Assembly (NCBI GenBank): GCA_018398765.1 | Contig: JAHBMJ010000013.1 | Coordinates: 59,794 to 123,793 of the forward strand | Reading direction: 5' to 3' | Source of the DNA: Chromera velia | Lineage: Eukaryota > Sar > Chromeraceae | Length of the DNA stretch: 64,000 bases | Part shown: positions 23,506 to 36,476 of the stretch, one piece after another | Layout of the letters: each line of letters opens with the position of its first letter | Numbering within the stretch: the first letter of the stretch is position 1 | Translations under genes and position numbers: made by a program | Notes under the pieces: generated by a model | The model's input: the letters and a program-made list of their open reading frames with translations, nothing else | What the model was told of the DNA's origin: nothing | The model's database searches: none

Positions 23506-26223
23506 CTATGATGGCACCTTCCGACTGCTGGAACCCAAAACTGCCTCAGCCATACTCAACCGACGTTGGCTGTCTTCCTCTCCCTCTTCTTCTTCTTTTT
23601 CACTTTCTTTCTCCTCTTCCACCACTTCCGTCTCTTTCTCTTCCTCCGCTCCACTCTCCTTTTCCTCGACGTTTTGTACCTCCACTTCAACCGTCTCCTC
23701 TTCCACCTCTTCCTCTTCCTCTACAGGAGCAGGAGCCTCACAGTCTCCTTGATCCCACCCACACTCCTCAGTGTTGCATAGGGGATCACAGGACCCATCT
23801 CCCATCCACTGAGGAAAGCAACCGGGACACCCAGCAACATCCGCACAGTCTCCCTCGTCCCAATTACACGACTCTGTATTGCACGCCTGGTCACACCATC
23901 CGTCTCCAACATGCTCAGGACGGCAGTCTGCATTGCACATTGTCGTGCAGTCTCCCTCATCCCACCCACATGCCTCTGTGTTGCATGCCTGGTCACAAAT
24001 CCTGTCCCTCAACATCTCTACCTTGCAACCCGGCGAGCACTCAGACACAGAAGGAGTCGAGGCAGCAGCTGCACCCCCCAGCGTTGCGTCCCTCCTTTCC
24101 TCCTCTGCCCCTCTGACCTCAGGCTCCCACGCGTCTCTGTTCTCTTCCTCTTCACTGTCTGAGTCTTCCCTTCTCGATCTAGAGGGACGAGACGGCATGA
24201 AACGATCAAGGAACCCCCCACCCCCATCAGACCCTCCCAAAATACCGAGAGGGTCAAGGAATTGGGTGAGGGTGCCTGTTGTCAGAGACGGCAGGGGAAG
24301 GCCGTCCAGTCTCTCGCGTCCCCCCATGGTCTCACTCAGAAGAGGCACACCACCAGACCCAACAGCACCCTCCATCAACTCAGACGCTCTGTCCATCAAC
24401 GAACCTCCAGTGGAAGACGAGGACGCACCCGAGATGCCCGAAGAACTGTCGGAACGACCACCGCCCGACGAGGCGGGAAGACCGAGAAGAGACTGCAGAA
24501 GGGAATTCCCCCCGATGCAGTCTCCCCCGTCCCACGCGCACTCACGCACAAAGCACGCGACTTGGCATTCGCCGTCTCCCAAAAGATCGGCTCTGCAGTC
24601 CTCGGCGCATTTCGCTGCAGAGACAAGAAGAGGGACAGATCGAAGGTGTGGATTCAGCATTTGAGTCCCTTTATGGAACACGCTTACTTCTGTTCTCATC
24701 TGGAGTGACACCCTCCTACAACTGGTGACGTTCGGAAAAGAGAAGGGGGGTGGAATGAAAACGGAGAAACGGGTTCCATCCACTTAAGATAGAAGGCAGA
24801 ATAATCGGTCTTTGAACTGGTGAGGAAGCCAAAAACCAAAACAGGCTTGACCCCGTCACTAAGCTGCTTCTCCTTTCTTCCCATGCATGAAAGGAGAGAC
24901 TGCACATAACCAAGCAGAAACCCACGACAGAGATATGGGAAAGCAAGCACGAAGATATCTGAAGGAAACAAGGAAGAAAAAGGAACTCACGGCTGCAGTC
25001 TCCTCCATCCCAAGAGCACGCATCGTTATCGCAATCAGAGTCGCATCTCCCGTCTCCGATCTCGTCCTCCTTGCACGAAGAGGGACACTCCTCAGTGCGC
25101 CTCCCTCCAACCAGAGACTCCAGAAAGGAGACAGACGTCTCGTCCGAACGAACAAGGCGGGTAAGGTCAGAAGGAGAAGAGCTTATTGCGCCTGCTTCCT
25201 CTGTAGATGCCGTCTCTGTCTCCTCCATTTCTTCACTGACATCCACAGCGGCTGTCACGTTGCCAGTTGCCTCTGTCACATTGCCTCCCGTCTCCCCCTG
25301 AGTTTCCAAAGTACTCTCTACTTCTGATTCTTGCATCCCTCTCAAACCCTGATCAACCCCCCCCACACCCCCTGACTCCAGACGCGAAAGAAGGGCGTCC
25401 ACAGGCGACCCCCCCACCCCGTCTCCCCCCGACCCGAAAACGTCACGAACAAAGAGAGAACGGACCAGACTGGTACCGAAGTCATCCCCTGAGCGCTGAC
25501 TGGCCAAAATCTCATCTGGGGGCATGGCAGATGTTCCTGCCATTTCCTCCGTCCCTTCCAAAATCCCCCTCGCTCTTTCACCGTCGAAAAGCCCGACTTC
25601 CCACAGAGACGTCCTCTCAGAGAGGAAACCTCCCAGCGCGTAGGGGGACTTATCGTCTTCGTCATCGTCACTGTCTTCATCGAACGAGGGCAGCTGAAGA
25701 TTCCGAGCTACCAGGTCCCATCGCTTCTCAAATTCCTTCTCTGAATTCCTTCTTTCTCCCTCCGTTTCGGGAAGCTGAAAGTTCATCAGATCACCAGCAA
25801 ACACCTCCAAGAGACTGCTGTGCATTCGCTCAAAGCCGCCAGTCAATCCATCGGGAGCCATCAGCGCTGCACACACAGACAGAGACAAGGTGAGGAACGA
25901 AGCCACGAAAGCCAAGAAAGCAGCAATCCCAAACAGCGCTTACCATCTGGAAGCATCTTTGTGAGGAATCCGAATGGATCCTGTGCGAAAAGCTCCGCTT
26001 CCCCTGTCGCCCCCATCTCTCCACCATTTGCTGCCCTCTCTCTTGCCCTGCGTCCCTCAACCATTTCCATTACACTGCGTGCGCCTTCAACGAACAGATC
26101 GAAGAGGCCGAGTCGCCTTAAGCGTTGTTCTCTTGAAAGGTCAGACACCTGTTGCTGGCTATGTGCAACCAACACAAGGCTGGTGCAACACACAGCCAAA
26201 ATCGACAGTGGAAGCCTTGCCAT
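23506..26223 (-). CDS. Secreted protein with five LNR (Lin-12/Notch) repeats and an acidic C-tail
   Basis: Three exons on the minus strand: 26,223-25,944, 25,866-24,991, 24,614-23,506; 754 residues. Starts with MARLPLSILAVCCTSLVLVA, a clear signal peptide. Residues ~90-300 are low-complexity. LNR modules have the pattern C..C......GDG.CD..C....C.WDGGDC: one ends exon 2 (CPSSCKEDEIGDGRC...), four are in exon 3, three of them closely spaced and ending GWDEGDC, NWDEGDC and GWDQGDC. The C-terminal ~70 residues are Glu/Val-rich. LNRs bind calcium and occur in Notch, pappalysins and stealth phosphotransferases; I see none of those partner domains, so the function is unknown, probably extracellular or lysosomal/vacuolar. 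One exon boundary falls right after an LNR, in phase 1. Divergent from the DHHC gene, 750 bp apart. Confidence 0.88.
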
Positions 26224-26976
26224 TCTTTCCTGCTTCCAAGATTAAGCTTCTAACAGAGTTTTCTCAGAGACAAGACGATTCCTAAGGTACATAATGGCCA
26301 CACAGATGCCTCGATCTCTCATCGCTGCACTTGACTTTGAAGACGAAACAACACGTACAGTGTATCATTTGCCGAACTGTCACCCCTGACAGTTTTTGCT
26401 TGAATCACGTACCGCGAATTCGTGTCCGCCATGCATGCACATGCAATATCGCAAACTTAATTACCCGCTTGACGAATGTCAGGGGTGCTCGACGGCGCGC
26501 CGTGTGGCCCCGGAAAGTATCTTTCCGACCCTCTCACTGAGTGTGGCCCCGGAAAGTGTTGCAATTCAGAAGAGCGGGGCACTTAATTGAGCGCACCAAT
26601 GCGCGCCGTATCTGCCGGGATTCTGCCCAAATCTGCCACAATCTAGCTAGAAAATACATCTGTGTACTTTGCCCAGGAATTTCCTCAGTTTTCCTGAGGT
26701 GATCATCCTGTTCGGGTCGACAAGTACTCCAGATCGAAAGCTCTGGAGGGTGTGCGGTGCTTTCTGTGTCCTTCAGTAATCGACCAACACTTTTGTGCAG
26801 GTGTTGTTGTGTTCAGTCTGGCTGGGTTTGTCTCACGTTTTGGCAGCTTTCTCTGGTGTAAAGAGAGGGTGACCGATCTTCCTTGCGACATTGGCAGTGG
26901 CTTTCTCTGCCTTTGTTGCTGTTTTTGCTCCTGACATTTGTCAGGAAAGCGAGGAACGAAACAGAAGAGAAAGTCC
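26224..26976. promoter_or_regulatory. Divergent intergenic region with a 17-bp direct repeat and hairpin
   Basis: Between the start codons of the LNR gene (-) and the DHHC gene (+). GTGTGGCCCCGGAAAGT occurs perfectly at 26,502-26,518 and 26,541-26,557; the first copy overlaps a perfect 7-bp hairpin CGGAAAG-TAT-CTTTCCG. GCGCGCCGT occurs at 26,495 and 26,601. Candidate shared transcription-factor sites; function is inference. Confidence 0.4.
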
Positions 26977-29197
26977 ATGGCTCGAAAGGGCAAAGCAGGA
27001 TGCTGTGGTGGTCCATACGTGGACGAAGGGACAAAGAGGCAGTGGACGTTCTTCCGTTTTCTGTACCCTTTTCTGGTCTCATATGACGATGTTTATCCGT
27101 CCTACTGGATCACTATGGGCCTGTTCCTGTTCCCTCATTTCACCTACTACGACTGGTTCCTGATCCCCTGGTTTTGGGATCACGTTCCCCTGACACAAGA
27201 TCAATGGCCGACCAGAGACACAGCGCAGTGGCTTTGTTTGTTGTTTCCGATACTCACAGTATTGGCTGTCATTTTTGGCACTTTGGTCGTTGCAATTGAC
27301 CCCGGCATCCTCCCTCCGGCGTGTCCGAAAGACGTCAGAGAGAACAAACCGAAACTGCCGGAGCCTTCCGGAAACATGGAAGGCCCCAACTGTGCTCAAC
27401 GGAAAGTTCAACTGTCCACAGGGTGGGACTACAAGGCCACCTACTGCAACACATGCAAGATCTGGAGACCATTGAGGGCCAAACACTGCGATTGGTGCGG
27501 TGTGTGCGTGCGCAGGTGAGTAAGGGCCGGAGAAAAAGAGGAGAAAAACACGCCTTCTTTTCCGTTCCTTTCTTTTCTTCTCTCGGCTCACCTTTCGAAG
27601 GCTTCTTTTCCTACCCTACTTGTCAGCACTTTCCCTTTCCTCCTTGTTCCACCGTCCTTGTTGATTTAATCGACTTTGCTCTCTATCAAGATTCCATGTG
27701 GCCATGTCGAATTATTGCAGTCTGACGTCTCGTTTTTGCTTCGTTGTCGTACATCATTCATATGATATGAGCACGCATAGACATGCACCATCGTTGATGC
27801 ATGTTCACGACAGATACGACCACCACTGTCCCTGGCTCTCGAAAGACATCGGTCTCCGGAATCATGGCTGGTTCCTCATCTGGCTGTACATCGCGAATGC
27901 GTGCCTGATCACTGGGATGGTTCTGGACATCGCCGTCCTCACACAGGAGTTCCTCGACAACCACTTGGTTACAGTGTTTGCTGCTGCTCCGTTCTGGCCG
28001 GTACTGACTCTGTTCTTCTTCTACAAGATGGGGTTTCTCGGTTTCATGGGCATGCTGATGATGCAACACACACGGATGGCCTTGAACAACGAAAACACCC
28101 GAGAAAGGTCCAAGAAAGAGTGGAAACGGGACAAGCCATGGCAGAGGGGGTGCTGCTACAACCTGTACGTGTTCTTTCAAGGTTGGTCACTTAGTCTGTC
28201 TTCATTCCGTGAACCCCTTTCCTCCTCCCTTCCTCCGTTCACTTTTTCCTTCCTTTCCCCCTTCAGCCGTTTTCCCCGACACCACTTCTTCCCTCCTTTC
28301 TTCCATCGATTTTGCATACGTTGGCACAGTGACACAGGTGCAACGGCCGTTCCTGCATTTTCCATCTATTCATCTGTGTTCGCCTGTATCTATCTGCCTG
28401 TTCCTTGCTCTTGCCTTGCTTTCTTTCTAGTCCCGCCTGCATGTCCCCTCACATCCCGAACCAGGAAGGCAACCAAGTTACACTAATAGTGAAGCCACGG
28501 TCTTCATATGTGTGTGCGTATTTCGATCGAAAACAGAGGCGGAGAGAAATTTATAATGGCGTACGGCAAGATTGAATGAAGCCAGCAACGCCATCGGCAG
28601 GCAGACAGGCAGGGAGAGAAAATGAATTGAGATGGCGATACACGCAGAGGGAGGACTGAGACTGTGAGGATGATCATAAGAAGAGAACGCACAGCTTAGT
28701 CTTTAATTTCCCTTTTCCGGATTGACACGGCTTGCGGGTTCTCAAGCGATTCACCGGATCATGCAATCAGAATGAATGCTCTGGATGAAATAAATGCTGT
28801 TCTCATTGATTCTTCCTGCCTGCCTGCAGGCATGTGGCCGTTTGAGATCTCGCTGGTTCATGACACAGATCCCGACGCCATGGTTGGCTCTGAGGACATG
28901 GAGGAGACTATGGATGTCTTTCACAACAACCAGATCAAGAATCCTGATGGGACGCCTGTGGAGTTCAAGACAGCGTATCAGTTGGGGTATCATATGCTGG
29001 AGGGCAGGGGAGGGGCACAGGGGAGTCCGTTGGTTCAGCAGAGGGGGTTCGGGGGAGGGGGGGCGAATGCGGGTATCCAGATGCAACAGTATGCACAGCC
29101 TCAGGCCCAGCAGGCGTACGGGTGGGGGTATCAGCAGGCGGGGGGGTACGGGTATGCACAGCAGGGGTACGGTCAGGGGTATGGTGGGTACTATTAG
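26977..29197 (+). CDS. DHHC-type protein S-acyltransferase (palmitoyltransferase)
   Basis: Three exons: 26,977-27,515, 27,814-28,181, 28,830-29,197; 424 residues. The zinc-binding Cys-rich domain reads TYCNTCKIWRPLRAKHCDWC..C then YDHHCPWL, with the catalytic DHHC Cys just after the first intron. Four membrane segments are visible: two before the Cys-rich domain (around YWITMGLFLF and LLFPILTVLAVIFGTLVV) and two after (FLIWLYIANACLITGMVL and PVLTLFFFYKMGFLGFMG), the standard topology with the active site in the cytosol. It transfers palmitate from palmitoyl-CoA to protein cysteines, usually at Golgi or plasma membrane. The last exon ends in a Gln/Gly/Tyr-rich tail (YGWGYQQAGGYGYAQQGYG) of prion-like composition, unusual for the family. 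ATG 26,977 is the first in-frame ATG; the second intron acceptor is CTGCAG. Confidence 0.93.
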
Positions 29198-30661
29198 GCA
29201 TTTGGGTTTCTGTGCTATGAGCTGAAGGGGGGTGGGTGAGGGATCGGCTTCTCTTCCTGTTGCGGACTGTGCGTGCTTTTGTGGATGGGTGCATTGTTGC
29301 CGTGCGGGCATAGATCTAATGCAGGGTGGGGGGGGATTGTTGCTGCAATACACGTCTCCTTCCTTTCCTTCCTTCTTGTTCATGTGCCCGGGGTCCCTGT
29401 GTGTGGACACAAACGGAGAAGGAGAAGGGGGGGGTGGAAGGAAGGAAAAGAGAGGATGAGGCACGAATCGAATGTCTACATGTGCTTTGAGTTGACATAT
29501 CCTCTCCCCCTTCCTCCTTGCTGAAAGGAATGTTGGTCCATCTTTCCCGCCGTCCCTTCCCCCCCCTACCAAGACAGAGTCACGTATGCCTGTTTTCTCT
29601 GCCTGCCTATAACACTCCGTTTTTCCGTCCCTGTGTTTCGCTTATTCCCCCCCTTTTCCCTTCCCTGTGCACCCGGGGACAGAATCGACCGACGTTGAAA
29701 GAGGCAGAGGAAATGGATAAACGAAGGGAGAGGGGGAGTAAGGCGCAACATAGATGAACGGATCGACAACCTCGTCTCCTTTTCTTCCCGTTCCGTCCCT
29801 TTCCTTTCCTGCGAAAGGAGCAGGAGAAATCAAACAGTATACTCGCTCTTCATCTGTCGCTGCCGTACGTGTGCCTCAATTCGTTGTCCCCTAGGTTGTC
29901 CCTTCTCCTCGGTTAGAGAGCCCTAACGCAGTCTCTCTCGACGCACCGTGCAACCAGCCTTTCTTGTCCTTTAATGCATCCCCACTTTGTCTTCGCTTCT
30001 GTCACCCATTCACTCAGTCAGGCTTGCAAGAGCAGACTTATGTGCAGTCCATTCACGTCCATGTGTAATTAACAAATTCAAATTCCAATGAAGCAGACCC
30101 TTCATCGAAGCGCCCCAAGCTGTCAATCCGATGCATGTGCGCACACGTTGATCGGCCTTGCGATCGGGCTGCCTACTTGTAACTATATTTTTTTCCGCGG
30201 CCGGGCAGAAAACAACTGAGAAAACATACAACCAGATTCAGCATTAAAAAAAAAAAAAGGAAAAACTGATTTAACACTTTGCACTGTAAGTTTGTAGCAC
30301 TTCTAACAGCACTTTGAAGTCCTTTTCAGCTATTTTCATTTTATTCCAAATTCTACTATTGAACACTTATGTATCGTGGAACACCCTAAACAACAGTTGT
30401 TCGTGTGTTATTCTAGAGAATCAAAAATAAAAAAAAATAATTCGGTTTGTAACTAAATTTTCTTTTTTTTTTCTTTTGATATGGGGAGCCTATAGCGTCT
30501 GCATGCATGTAACTAGCGCTATAAGTAGCTGTAAGATTAGAGTGGCCTCCGTCATGCAAAGGCAGCAACTTGAAAGCACCTAGGAAATCACAGCATGTCT
30601 GCAAAATATGATCCCGACCTAGATGTACAGCTAGGCAAGCGGCAGCAGAACATGGAAGAGT
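29198..30661. other. Convergent intergenic region
   Basis: Holds the 3' flanks of the DHHC gene (+) and sufS (-). About 30,050-30,580 is AT-rich with long A/T runs (30,245, 30,425, 30,460). No supportable gene. Confidence 0.6.
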
Positions 30662-33600
30662 TCAGTCTAAAAGAGCAGCCAATTCCGGAGAAAGCCCCTC
30701 TTTACTTCCCCCCTGTCCCTCTTCTGGCAGCAGATCCACAGGCCCGCCTTCCAACCCATCAAAGACAGGCAGCGTCCGCTTGAGGGCGTCGACAAACCTG
30801 CGTCCATATATGAGACGACAAAACAAGCATGGAAGAAGGGGGGGAAGTCATAGCAACAATATCAGCAGGTTGCCTTCTCAAGCCGCTGTGTCAATCTCAT
30901 CGTTTTCTGAACACAAGACCTCTTTCTTTCCTCCTTGACAGATGTGAAGCCCTCCCCCCACCCGCACTCTCTATTCTCATACCTGCACAATGCTCTCTTG
31001 CTCGATCTTCGGTAGGTGAGTGCGCTCACTCACTTGCAGCAACACGAGACTTCCGACCACTATATAACTCTTCCAATCATCCTTCGGGTTCACTCAGCCC
31101 CTCAGCCCCTCAATCAGCAGCGTTTAACCAACGCTCACTGACTCAATCCAGCAACGAATAAACAAACAAGTCCACCACCCACCTGTCGATCTCATCCGCC
31201 GTGTTGTACAAGTAGAGAGACGCCCTACACGAGCCCGGTACCCCTAGAATTTTGTGCAAAGGCTGCAGGAGAAAAACAACAAAGGCCCAGCGGACTGATT
31301 CCCCGTTTTTCTATCTCTTCATCGCGTACAAGTCGAAGGAGACAGCCTCTCTTTCCTGCTCTTTAAGCATGCCAGAGGTCAACAACCTCATAGGAGGACA
31401 ACAACTGTATGAAACATTTACGATAAACCAAATGGCTGGACTGAAAGAGTTACAGGCAGACCAGATCTGAAACCAAGCAGATCATCACAAAACGAGCTTC
31501 ACCAACCATCCCCCACCTGTGTGCAATGATGCCCTGCCCTCACAGCCACCCCCTCATGATTGAGAAAAGCCGACAGATCCGATGGGTGGGCGCTTCTGCA
31601 CAACACGGAAGGTGCACGGTGGAGGCAGAAGAGCAAGAGAATTTCAGGCACTTTACCAAGGGGTGCATCCAAAAAGCTTTTTTTTGCTTATTTTCCCCAC
31701 ACAACGAGTCACCTGGTCACTGTACACATACACACGCAAACACACACACACACACAGAGAGAGGGAGAGAGAGAGAGAATGACTGTTTGTACACTGCGAA
31801 GCCCCTCTGTCTTTTTCCTGGAGGGGGAGCATTACATGCGGATCCATCTCCATTTTGTCACGACGAGCCTTCTGGGCGCATGCACGCGCATTTTGGGGGA
31901 CTGTCTACTACTATCATGACCACCGGCATTCTCCATTCAGTCAACAGCAAAGGTACAAAAAAGATAGGATCAAGACAGAGGGCAATGATCCATCCTCTAT
32001 GATGCAATCCTGTATAGGCGTGTGACAGACAGACGGACCTGTGATTGAATGCTGCCAGGCCCGCTCTCCCCTTTAAACACTTTGCGGGATCAGGACCATA
32101 AACGCGGAGACCGTCGACGCCCCTCAACCTTTCATACAAGTGCCTGCATGAAGCCAAAAGAGAGAACATACGCAGACACACGCTCAACTCAACATTCCCT
32201 GCACAACAAAAGTGTCACAATGCGAACCCACCACAGCAAGGCACTCAGTCATTCAGGAAGGAGCCTGGGAACAAAAGTGATTCACGTACGGGGGGGGCCT
32301 TCGTTCAGTTCTGCCCCTACTCCCCCTTCCTCCCCTCTCTCCTCTTTTTGCCCTACACACCTTCCCATTTCCGTCTCAAACCGCTCCACAGAGTCCATCC
32401 CCAAATCCTGCAGATAGTCCACTGCAGCCCCTAACCCGACAGCCTGGGCGATGGGGGGAGTGCCTGCCTCGAATCTGCATGCATACGTACATACACACAC
32501 ACACACACAGAGCGAGAGAGAGTCATTCTTAGTGAAATACTGACTATCTCACCCAATGAATCGACGAAGAAAGATGCTCAGATTCATTAGGAAAGAAGAG
32601 GCAGGAGAAGGAGTGTTCGTTGCCTTCTCTTATCTGCTCGTGCCTTCTTTTGACTGCAAGTTGTGCTTTGCCTGTCCATAACGCTTCCTCTCTTTTTCCG
32701 TTGATATGGGTTCCTCTGCTATCTCTCACTGTCTCTTTCTCCTTCTCTTTCTCTTTCTGTCTGTCTGTCTGTCTCTCTTTCTGTGTGACTGCCTGACTGA
32801 CCTCGCGGGTGCCGGAAGGAAAGTGGAGGACTCCAACTCGACTCTGTCGATCATCTCTCCGCCTCCCCTGCAGTCAATTAGTCAGACAGCGGACAGTCAA
32901 GCAATACCCGCATTCATTCGTCACTCAGTGATTGAGGTGCTCACTCTCCAGTAAGAAAGAGCGGGGAGAGACAGAGAAAGGCCAGCGAAGAACAGCAAGG
33001 TGCTCAAGACTGCTGTATACTTCGTCGCTTCTCCCGGCAACGACAAGAAAGTGAGACGGTAAGAGACACAAACGGTTCAGCTCTCTGTCATACACTCCTG
33101 CCTCGTCCATTTCTCTCTACATGCAAGCCCCTCCTGACCTGAATGGTGGCATGGAGTCGAGCAGCTCCTTCTTCCCATAGAGGAAGCCGATGCCTGTTGG
33201 TCCCAGCATTTTGTGCCCACTTGCAACGAGCCAGTCGACGTCTAGGCTCTTCACATCGACAGGAAGGTGGGGGACAGACTGACAAGCGTCCACAAGCACC
33301 TTCGCACCCACAGCGTGAGCGGCATCGATGGCCTCCTTGACCGGGTTTTTGCATGCGAGGGCGTTGGAGACATGGACGAAGCTAGCGAGTTTGGTTTGGG
33401 GGGATAGGAGGCTCTTGAAGAGTTCAAGATCCATGCACTCGTTTTCATCAAGCTGCAAGCAAAGACAGAGGGACGGAGAGAGGGAAATGACCGTCACCAT
33501 TTTCTTACCTTTTCTGCCCCCGCACTGGTCTGACTACTCAGAATGTACCCATACAGCGTGTGGAGAAATCTTCAGCGACTCTTTTTCTTTCCACCTTGCC

Positions 33601-35129
33601 GTAGCGGAAGATTCCACCAAGATTTCTCACTTCAGTTTTTTGCGTCCTCAACTCGCCGTCAATGCAATGCAGCAGGACCCTGCTCACACAATGCGTCGGG
33701 TGTGACCGTTTTTCTTTCTCACAGGCAGCCCTAGAAACCATTCAAGGGCACAAAACAAAAGCCTTTCCATGTCCCCCCTCCCTTACCGTCACAAATTTGA
33801 GCACTGCTCCTGTCTTCTTTGCAAGGATCTGCCAAGGAACCAGGTTGGCGTGGTGCTCCATGACCGTGAGGAGAATCTCGTCGCCCTCCTTCAGGTTCTC
33901 TTCTCTGCAGATTCGGTTGGAAGTTTCGTTTACTGCTTTGGTTTGTGAACATTCATTGCTGCCGTTGTCTGGAGAGGGGGAAGGTGGGATATGGATGAAG
34001 TGAGCTGACGCGAACAACAAGGAGGGGAAGACAGTGCAGGAACAAGGGATGAGAAAAGAGAAGGCCTGCAGGCAATGCAGGCACAGAGAGGGGTACCCAA
34101 AGCCTCTAACCGGATGAAAATACAAGATCCAAAGCAAATACATCACACAAACGAGTGAATGAGCAACCAATCAGCAAAATGACGACGAAAGAAAAACAAA
34201 ACAAAAAACGGACCCCCAAGTGCGTGCAACCAGGTTGATGGCGTCTGTGGCGCCGCTGGTGAACACAACCTCCTCCCTATCTGCCCCAATGAATCGTGCC
34301 AGCTTGTCCCTCGCACCCTCGTACGCGTCCGTCGCTCTTGCTGCAAGAGTGTGTGCCCCTCTATGGACGTTGCTGTTCTGATGTTTATAGAACTTCTCGA
34401 GCGCCTGCAGGGAGGCAGAGATACAAACAGACAGAGTGCTTAGATCTGTTCACTCGTTCTCTCGACGATTCTATCGAAGATGCGATCACACTCATTCAGT
34501 AGTCCATTGCAAACCTTTACACTCATATCGTCGCTGCGCACAGTACAGCCTTCCGTGTACTCCGTAAGTATGCATCCCTTCCACCAGACTCTGTGCCCTC
34601 ACGATGCGCGAGGGTCAAAGTCTCTATGGGGGCATGAAGATCAAAGAACCACACCAGTCAGACCGGCAGGAACTGCGGAAGCTATCCGCTCTAATCTGAC
34701 CCAGGGCCAAGAACCCTCGAAGACAGTCTGCCGTCTCCTCCCGTCTCCTTGTGCTTACCTCTATGACCTGCCTCGGCTTGTGCGAAGTGGCACCGCTATC
34801 CAGGTAGATGAGAGGCTCACCACCGACGCGCTCCTTCAGAATCTGCACACATACATAATGGAGCAGATAGTGCTGAATGGAGATTGAGAAGAGGCGGGAG
34901 ACGAGACGAATGGACGCACCGGAAAGTCCTCTCGGATGTCCTTGGCAAGTTCGTCGATCTGCATGCTTAGCTGTCCTCTCGACTTCAAAGATGCCAGTGC
35001 TCTCTGTTTGCGGACACCCGGAGAGAAGGGGGCAAGGAAAGCTCCTGAGCGACATGGCAGGAGGAAGAGACAGAGGAGCGGCAGGGAGCCGTGCATGGCG
35101 ACTGTTGCCAGCCGCTGGAAAGAGACCAT
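30662..35129 (-). CDS. sufS: Cysteine desulfurase SufS, plastid-targeted
   Basis: Eleven exons on the minus strand: 35,129-34,920, 34,842-34,759, 34,404-34,214, 33,904-33,787, 33,452-33,139, 32,867-32,802, 32,474-32,361, 32,143-32,039, 31,595-31,517, 31,262-31,183, 30,797-30,662; 498 residues. PLP enzyme that takes sulfur from cysteine for Fe-S assembly in the SUF pathway. Motifs: [11 protein letters not shown] near the start, [23 protein letters not shown], the PLP Lys in ASGHKMLGP (~K282), [21 protein letters not shown], and the persulfide Cys in [11 protein letters not shown] (~C425). The ~70-residue leader ([20 protein letters not shown] then [14 protein letters not shown]) has a hydrophobic signal peptide followed by a basic stretch with Phe near the junction, as in secondary red plastids. 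A ~30-residue tail after FVDALKRT is an extension. Divergent from the RAP gene. Confidence 0.95.
32497..32522 (+). repeat. Short (CA)n/(GA)n tract by a splice site
   Basis: Lies just upstream (minus sense) of the acceptor of sufS exon 7, supplying the pyrimidine/GT-rich stretch. A longer relative is at 31,729-31,779 in the intron after exon 8. Confidence 0.7.
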
Positions 35130-35832
35130 GGTGTCTCAGCGACTCTGTGTGTGTCAAAAGGATCAGATACAACAGTGCGCGGAAGGGCAATGTGACTGCA
35201 CGAGAAACACGTCGTCACCTGAGCAACTGACTGTCAGCGAGAGTAAGGTAGGAGCTATAGTGACGAGTGACGCTGCTATGATGCTGCTAGTCTGCATGAC
35301 TCAGCGAGCAGCAGACAGCCCGCGGGTCGCGGACCCTGAAGGCCGCGCGCGCGGCGTCAAGTTTCGGCCGGGGCCGCTGTATAATCAAAGTTTTCATGCA
35401 GATCTTTCCTCCTGGAGAATGGAACTGGCCCAGAATCCTGGACCGTCTACATGGCCTTATCCCCCAAACAATTGCCCTTTTAACGCATCACTCATTGCAA
35501 GAAGACTTACGTGGAACTTGGAAGAAGTTACGGGTCGTAGGGATAGAGAAGATCGTTGGCGGATTCGACGAGGCTGCCTGACCAAATGCACTCAGGCATC
35601 ACGATTGACGGCTCTTCCCGATTAACCGGCACACAACCAGCGGACAAAAAACATGCGTGCGCATGCTCGTTGAGCACGCATACCAAACGGTAAAGCTGGA
35701 AGAGGCGACGTTGATCGGACAAAAATGGGATTTCTGTCAGGAGTCTCAAGGTGCCAGCAGAGACGGGAATAACCAAAGGCGGCAGAAAAACACAATCCCA
35801 ACATATACAGAGTTTGCACAGCAGATAGAAAT
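35130..35832. promoter_or_regulatory. Divergent promoter region between sufS and the RAP gene
   Basis: A 703-bp gap between opposite start codons. Its centre (35,321-35,385) is much more GC-rich than the flanks and has CCCGCGGGTCGCGG and the palindrome CCGCGCGCGCGG, followed by TATAATC at 35,380. Likely shared by the two genes; function is inference. Confidence 0.4.
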
Positions 35833-36421
35833 ATGCTGCTGCTCTCGTCTTTCCATTCAACGTGCCGTCTTTTTGGTGCAAGTGCCTTTCGCCACTTCGC
35901 CCGTGCCTTCACATCCGCCCATGCTCATTCGACTGCTGCCGTCTCCGAGAAGCAGTCGCCGTCTCCTTCTCCTTCAGCACACCAGAACGTCTCCGTCTCC
36001 GCGTCTGACTTGACTCCTAGCTCGGTCTCCTCGACCAGCACCGAGACGGAGACGGAGACAGAAGATGCCGTGGAGGAGGCCCGCTCCCTCATCTCTGCGT
36101 CCACCATCTACGCGAACCCGATCTGCGCACAGCTAGACAGACAAATCCTCAGGAGCCAATCGATCGAGGACGTCCTCACCCTCCTTGTCACTCACAGGTG
36201 AGTGGGTAATGACACGCGTTTGCACAGAGTCTTCTCTCTTTCGTTGGCACCCCTCCCCTTCCCGCCCTCCGGGGCGTGTCTGTGTTTCTGAAAAGGAGAA
36301 AATGGGTGGGTTTGAAAAGTTGAGTGCAATCCAATGAAGGTGGATACAAGAGTCACGTCCGTGCGGACACAGTCAGTGTGAGGTTCAAACAATGAGTCGC
36401 TGATGAGAATTTCGTCCATCC

Positions 36422-36476
<55 letters not shown>

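Noticed and set aside
23418-25893. Several plus-strand frames over 140 residues
   Set aside because: Antisense to the LNR gene, whose Cys pattern, signal peptide and splice sites settle the strand.
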